The translations under genes were made by a program, and so were the position numbers. A stretch of 64,000 nucleotides of DNA from Macrostomum hystrix (taxonomy: Eukaryota; Platyhelminthes; Macrostomidae): the NCBI GenBank assembly GCA_950097015.1, contig CATNEN010000038.1, forward strand, positions 2,997,501-3,061,500, in the 5' to 3' direction. Within the stretch, counting starts at the first letter, position 1; every line of letters begins with the position of its first letter. A model generated the notes under the pieces. It made no database searches. It worked only from the letters and a program-made list of their open reading frames with translations, and was not told the DNA's origin. Below, in pieces: positions 59,201 to 64,000 of the stretch.

Positions 59201-60549
59201 CAGAGAACCCTTGCCATGGTGGATGCGCGGCTGCGACAGGCTTTTCCCGGCCGACGCGAAGAGTACTTCGGTGGCCTGTCTGTCATCCTGGTTGGCGATT
59301 TGTTTCAACTGCCGCCCGTGATGGACACTGCGATGTACGTGAATAGCGAAAACACACCGAAGTGCAAGGACGCTTCCAGTTCCGTCGGTGTGAAACGGAA
59401 CCTGCTGACGCGTGGCTGGCTGGCGTACCGGTCCTTTAAGAGGGTCGTTCACCTCAACGAGCTAGTGAGTAGTGGGCTGAATTACTATTTGCAGTTGATG
59501 TTTTTATTGTTTCAGTATTTACTTTGTTTACAGTGAACTATGCGATAAATGCGTAATGTACTGTATTTATCGATACATTTTGTATCAAATTTTTCTCTCT
59601 CTCTCCATTTACTCAGGTACGCCAGGCCGGAGACCAGCGCTATGCGGACGTCCTGCAGGCAATTCGCGAAGGACGGGCGAGAATGGAAGATTTCAGCCTG
59701 ATTATGAAATGTCGTGTGATGGTGCCTGAGACACTTGGCGACGGATTCGAGGATTGTACGCATCTGTACTCGACAAATGCCGCGGTTCACGAGGAGAATT
59801 GCTACCGCTTGGGCCAGCTTGCCAGCCATGAGAATCCAGTCTGCACGGTTAACGCCCTCTGCAAGGGCGCTGGTGCCGTCGGTGAATCGGCCGACTCGGA
59901 GTCGGGCCTCGCAATGCGCGTCTACCTGGCTGTCGGCTGTCGTGTGATGCTGACGCGTAACCTCTCCGTGGCCTGTGGCCTGGTCAACGGGTCAATCGGC
60001 ATTGTGCAGGGCATCTGTTTCCCACCGGGGGTGTCTTCGCCGGCTGTTCCCGAGTGTGTCTGGGTTGAGTTCGAAGACTACACCGGACCGGGCTATTGTC
60101 GGCCACCTGCCGGTGATGCATATCTATCGTACTGTGACGCCGGTGGAGTGGTGCCGATTCTGCCTCTGACGGCGAGCTGGTCTGACGGGGAACTGAGCGT
60201 GTCTCGCACGCAGCTGCCGTTGAAGCTGGCCTGGGCGATCACCGTGCACAAGTCGCAGGGTTTGACACTCCGGAAGGCGTACGTGGACCTTAGTGGGTCT
60301 GGTGGGCGGCGAAAGCAGACGCCAGGCCTCTTTTACACCGGGCTTAGTCGCGTGCGTGGTCTTGCTGACCTCCGGGTGAGTTCATGCGACTATTCGCACT
60401 ACCAGAAACTGTGCGATTCTCAGTCAGTGCGATTAAAGCTGTTTGAGCAAGAGCGTTTGCTGAAAATGGCTGTGCCTGATTCCGCAGCTGTTGGCCGGGA
60501 AGATACCCAGAAGGGCCGGGCGGACGAGGCTGTCGTTAGCGAGCCGTAG
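53300..60549 (+). CDS. Helitron Rep-helicase with OTU domain (copy 2)
   Basis: Same gene as at 40673-47922, with exons 53300-53382, 53519-54339, 54666-59464 and 59617-60549, and the same 2,211-residue product. The OTU triad, HUH/Y2 nuclease and all helicase motifs are intact. Two undamaged, identical copies imply either that the duplication is too recent for decay or that only one is real. Transcription of copy 2 could read from its own leader or from copy 1. Confidence 0.9.
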
Positions 60550-61364
60550 ATTCGCATTTCATGTTTTGTGGACATGTGATTCCCTGGCAGGTGTGCTAGT
60601 TGGGTCAGTGTGCCCAGCGTTGCCGTGGTCGGTCGGCCGCCAGTGCGACGAAAGAACTGCTAGGGACACAGTGTAATATAAAAAATTACCTCTATTTTGT
60701 TGTAGCATTGGCACACGATGGGATTACTCAGTAATTGGGTGTCTGGCTTAGGCATGGAAATGTTTGACCTATTTTATAGGAGAATGTGGCAAATGTCATT
60801 GGAATTTAGTAAGCTATGTTAAGTAGGCTTAGCTAAGCTAAGTAATGTTAAGCCTGAAAATGTTAGCCCTGCAACCCTAGAAAAGATTGTCTCACCCCAT
60901 TATTTATTGAAATGCGGCTGTTCCCAAAGCAGCTGCATCTCCGTATTCAGTGCCAAAAATGTACCAATAAAGGATAGGACTCTTGTCTATAGAATGATGT
61001 TTATAGAAGGCTTGTTTCTTGGTATTATGCATTATTGCATTTTTTGCAACTTGCCATTGCAATAATTGCGTTGCCCTTTTAGTTTATTTATCTTTGGTAG
61101 TGCTATTGCAAAAAACAGAACCATTGGCTACGGCCATTTTGCCGTATAATAAATGGATAACAATTTATGCAACTTGTTAATATGTTCCGTATTGTTAATT
61201 GTTTGTCCGCAGTAAATTGCATTTAATTGCTGTTTGTATGCTGTGTATATAGCCTCCACTTTTCAAGTAATCGAATTGCTTTTTAATAATGTAAATTTCG
61301 CTGATTGTATTCCAGTTGCATGCAGTAATTTGAAATTTCATTCAAGTTTAATAAATGGCTGGCT

Positions 61365-61660
61365 AATATCTTGCATGCATGCCTTTTAGATTTCCCTTTT
61401 TTATTAGATCCCTTCTTTGTGCGGGATTCCCCCTGTATAGTTCTCCCTTTTATCTCCCAATGCGTGCCCAAATATTGCCAAATATTGAATTATTGTTTTA
61501 TGTTTCATTTTTATTTTCAATATTCGTATAAAATAATCTAAATCGAATTGCGTGTATATTTTTAATAAATTCCAATTAAATATATTAAAAAATAAAGCGG
61601 CAGAGTTCCTCGGAACTGACCCGCGCCCCAGTACTTCGGGGGATTCGTTTTAACAACAAT
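61365..61660. mobile_element. 296-bp nested insertion (copy 2)
   Basis: Same insertion, at the same place and with the same AATGGCTGGCT flanks as in copy 1, so it was present before the tandem duplication. Confidence 0.75.
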
Positions 61661-62349
61661 AATGGCTGGCTTGTTTGCATTTCATATCGTACGTTCCTTT
61701 GTTGACATGTCAGTTGCATTCGTTTGCTTAGATTGCAATTAATACGAGTATGTTGCTGCGCCATTTGCATTTTTTTGCATTTAATTGCTTTGATTGTACT
61801 TCAGTGGTTGAATCATTCCGTTGATTGCACTCTGTTTGTTGAATTGTTGCCTTGATTGCAGTCCAGTTGTTGCATTGTTTCGTCAATTGCAGTGTAGTGG
61901 TGTAACTTGAAATTGGCATAGTTTACTGCAGTTGTGTGTATGATTAGGGGCACAAGGCAGCCATATAGCTTCTAAATGCTTCCAAACGATTTTGACTCTT
62001 TTATTGAGCATTTTGTTCCTCTGTTTGAGCCGTTTTTCCGTCGACTTGCGATTTAAGGGGAAATATGCTTTACTATGCTGTTTATATCATATGCCACCTT
62101 TCTTTCTCTATTCACCCATAGTTCCTTCACTGGTTTTCGCGAATACATTTGTTAAATTCGAGCCTAAAGGGAAAGGTTCAATTCAGAGAAAGATATTTCT
62201 CTTTTCATTGATAAAACGACCGCCTTGCAGAAAGGCTTGCGTCGAGATTTTTGAATATCTTTTATTAAAACAAGTGCATATTCAATTTGTGCATTTTTTG
62301 TGCATCTAAATGCAGGAAAGAATATAGCAGTGAGTAGAAATCCCTTTAT

Positions 62350-62391
62350 GTTCGCCCCCACGTAAAAGACTGCAGTCTTCTTACTTACTAG
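62350..62391 (+). repeat. Helitron 3' terminus (copy 2)
   Basis: GTTCGCCCCCA (62350-62360), palindrome AAGACTGCAGTCTT (62366-62379) and CTTACTTACTAG ending at 62391, followed by host TGAACACTG. Confidence 0.88.
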
Positions 62392-62481
62392 TGAACACTG
62401 TGGGATTTGGGTTCAGTTTTATTTCTATGTTAAGATTTTGTGGCGTTGGGCTTTGCCGACATTTCTTCGCTATATTTGCTA

Positions 62482-62595
62482 ATGTTTGTGGAAATTAGTC
62501 AGAAGGTGGTGCTGACGCGTTGGGTGATTGCTTTCGTCGCTTGCGTAAATATTTTCATGCAAGGATTATTTGGGCTATTGTTTGCCGTGCAATAG
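62482..62595 (+). CDS. Small hydrophobic ORF (37 residues) right of the Helitron pair
   Basis: ATG at 62482, TAG at 62593-62595. Mostly hydrophobic over the last 25 residues, so possibly one membrane segment. It could continue the virus-like fragment interrupted at 37137, but a chance ORF is quite possible. Confidence 0.2.
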   Translation: MFVEISQKVVLTRWVIAFVACVNIFMQGLFGLLFAVQ

Positions 62596-63000
62596 GGCAC
62601 TGAAATTATTGGCTTAAATGCGGAAATGTGTGTAGTTTTGCAGTGTAAAAAGTGTGTATTTCATTACACTAAACTAAGACAGTATGGCTAATTCAGAATA
62701 TTCAGAATAAGGACAGCGCAAAAAACACCGCTGTGATTTTACTGTAAAGTCGTTGCCTGGTTGACTGTAATTTATTTCTCGGATCATTGCACGCACACGC
62801 AGTGGCGGAGCACGTTCCGAAAGCAAACAGAAAAGAAAAAATGACTTAAATTTCTGACCCTCAGCTGTGCCAGTATGAGACAGTGGACTAGGTTGGGAAC
62901 AAAACTCCCAATAAGGTAAAATTAGTGTCACACGCTTCACCAGCTGCTACTTTAAGTAGTGTCATATTGCAAAAATTCGGTCAGCACAGCTTGCATTCGG
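62596..63000. other. Intergenic 3' flank, no gene seen
   Basis: The short minus-strand ORF here has no recognisable domain. The 3' untranslated part of the DRC2-like gene should lie here. TTTATT at about 62771 reads AATAAA on the minus strand. Confidence 0.4.
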
Positions 63001-63893
63001 TCACACCTTCCTGGCGTTCATCTCCAAGGTGGCCTCCACGGTCACGGTAGGCGCTGGCCGGACTCTGGGATCTGCCACCGCCGGCTGCAGCCTGCGGGAG
63101 CGTCAAGGACACATTGCGGACTGTTTGCCTGCTTGAAATCCCAGAGTAACATGAACACTAGGGGGATCGGTGTCAGAGCGGTTAGCGCGTTTGCCTCTCG
63201 CACCAAGGTCCCTAAGTTATTTATTTGAGGCGCAGCCGCGGAAAGAAAGCGTGGGGTCTTGTCGTGCAATTTACGCCCTTGAGGGCCAACCTCCAAGGCA
63301 CAGTGAAAGTGTACACTGCCTGACGATGAGAAAGTCAGGGCAGATGTACACACAATCCTGTGTGTGTGCCTGTACACAATCCTGTGTGCCTGCGTACAGT
63401 ATCTGTGCGCGTGTGCGCTCAGGAGTCAGCGAAATGGGCAGAATCGACTCCTCGATGGCTGCGGGTCTGGTGTCACTAAATGATGTGCCATTGCCTGCAG
63501 CCCTCCTACAGTTAATAACTCCTACAATGAAATTAACTCACCTGCCAACGTTCGACCGACCGTTGACAACCAGCAACGGATTGGCCGACGCCAGCACCTC
63601 CTCGTTCACGGAGACACCATCCAGGTACTGCTTGAGCAGCGAGCGAAGCTGGCCGTTCTCCATCTGCAGGGTGGAGCGCTCTTTCTCCAGCGCCAGCTTG
63701 TCCAGAAGGCCGCGGTTGTACCTGCGCCAAAACTCCTCGAGTCCGCTGTACCTGTCGGCCGCATGGGCCAGTGGTTCCAGCGGCTCCTCGCGGACAGCGG
63801 CCTGAAGGTCCTCCTGCTCCTCGGGTGTCAGTGAGGTCGCCGGGAAAGGCAGCACTTTCTCCTCTTCAGTCTCCAGTCGGCGGCACATCTCGG
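63001..63893 (-). CDS. DRC2: DRC2/CCDC65-like N-DRC coiled-coil protein (C-terminal two exons)
   Basis: Subunit of the nexin-dynein regulatory complex of motile cilia, if the assignment is right. Exons 63893-63542 and 63091-63001 (TGA 63003-63001), both with GT-AG sites and matching phase (2 then 1). The longer exon is a charged coiled coil (EEFWRRYNRG, then a Glu/Leu/Lys heptad stretch) ending KQYLDGVSVNEEVL and NPLLVVNG, a C-terminal signature I associate with DRC2. The last exon adds 29 residues ending TVEATLEMNARKV. The N-terminal part lies right of the window. The intron contains a SINE. Confidence 0.62.
63162..63517 (+). repeat. SINE family A, copy 5
   Basis: Plus-strand copy in the intron of the DRC2-like gene: tRNA-like head GTGTCAGAGCGGTTAGCGCG near 63168, then GGGCCAACCTCCAAGGCACA, CAGGGCAGATGTACACAC and TCAGGAGTCAGCGAAATGGG. 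It is antisense to the gene and has a duplicated CAATCCTGTGTG unit; the B-box region is damaged. Confidence 0.8.
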
Positions 63894-64000
63894 CTGCGTG
63901 AAGTTTGAGATTGTGGGATGCTCATTAGCGCGTTTGAGAGCAGAGAAATATATTCGCTTCGTTGGACAAGTCTTCCATAATTGGAAGACAATATGAAAGA

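Larger units (their letters stand above)
49765..62391 (+). mobile_element. Autonomous Helitron, copy 2, head-to-tail with copy 1
   Basis: Begins TTGGGGGCGAACG at the base after the CTAG of copy 1 and ends at CTAG 62388-62391. Every ORF and landmark is shifted by exactly 12,627 bases with identical translation, so no indel separates the copies; I saw no substitution in the stretches compared. Right flank is TGAACACTG. Either a rolling-circle concatemer, a very recent duplication, or an assembly artefact. Confidence 0.88.

Noticed and set aside
37138-62391. Segmental duplication of host genes
   Set aside because: The duplicated unit is bounded exactly by Helitron termini and contains no host gene I can identify.

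Overview
The window is metazoan nuclear DNA. Genes are split by short GT-AG introns, several kinds of minisatellite fill introns and intergenic space, tRNA-derived SINEs are scattered through it, and LINE, Helitron and virus-like element sequences are present. A cilium-type gene (a DRC2-like coiled-coil protein) and an intronless FkbM-type methyltransferase family fit an invertebrate animal. A flatworm or other lophotrochozoan is my best guess, but the sequence alone does not prove it.

Layout. 1-5895 (+): the 3' part of a class I cyclic-nucleotide phosphodiesterase gene most like PDE11/PDE5. Nine exons are visible; GAF domain exons are followed by the complete catalytic domain. Its introns hold three different minisatellites and several SINE copies. 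6590-10235 (-): an unrecognised gene of seven visible, phase-consistent exons, convergent with the phosphodiesterase. 11956-28491 (-): four tandem, same-strand, single-exon FkbM-family methyltransferase paralogues (11956-13128, 17137-18376, 22659-23876, 27253-28491). The second is broken by a frameshift. Between them lie a decayed LINE with a 23-bp minisatellite at its 3' end, a Crypton-like (DUF3504-like) ORF, a 1.3-kb minisatellite and a SINE. 29588-32296: three further minisatellites. About 33580-37133: orphan ORFs, then a decayed fragment of a Polinton/adintovirus-like element with an arginine-rich core-protein-like ORF, a broken capsid-like gene and a small membrane ORF.

37138-62391: two head-to-tail copies of a 12,627-bp autonomous Helitron of the Helentron/Helitron2 type, joined with no host base between them. 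Each encodes a four-exon protein of 2,211 residues with AT-hooks, an OTU cysteine-protease domain, a zinc motif, a HUH/Y2 Rep nuclease and a PIF1-type helicase. The ends have an 11-bp asymmetric inverted repeat, a 14-bp palindrome and a terminal CTAG. Two perfect palindromic RFX X-box sequences lie about 0.25 kb inside the 5' end. The pair is inserted at the end of the virus-like fragment, whose sequence may continue briefly beyond it.

63001-64000 (-): the last two exons of a DRC2/CCDC65-like gene whose intron holds another SINE copy.

The strongest leads are the perfect tandem Helitron array (a possible rolling-circle product or an assembly duplicate), its RFX sites, the mosaic methyltransferase cluster, and the inverted SINE pair around a catalytic exon of the phosphodiesterase.
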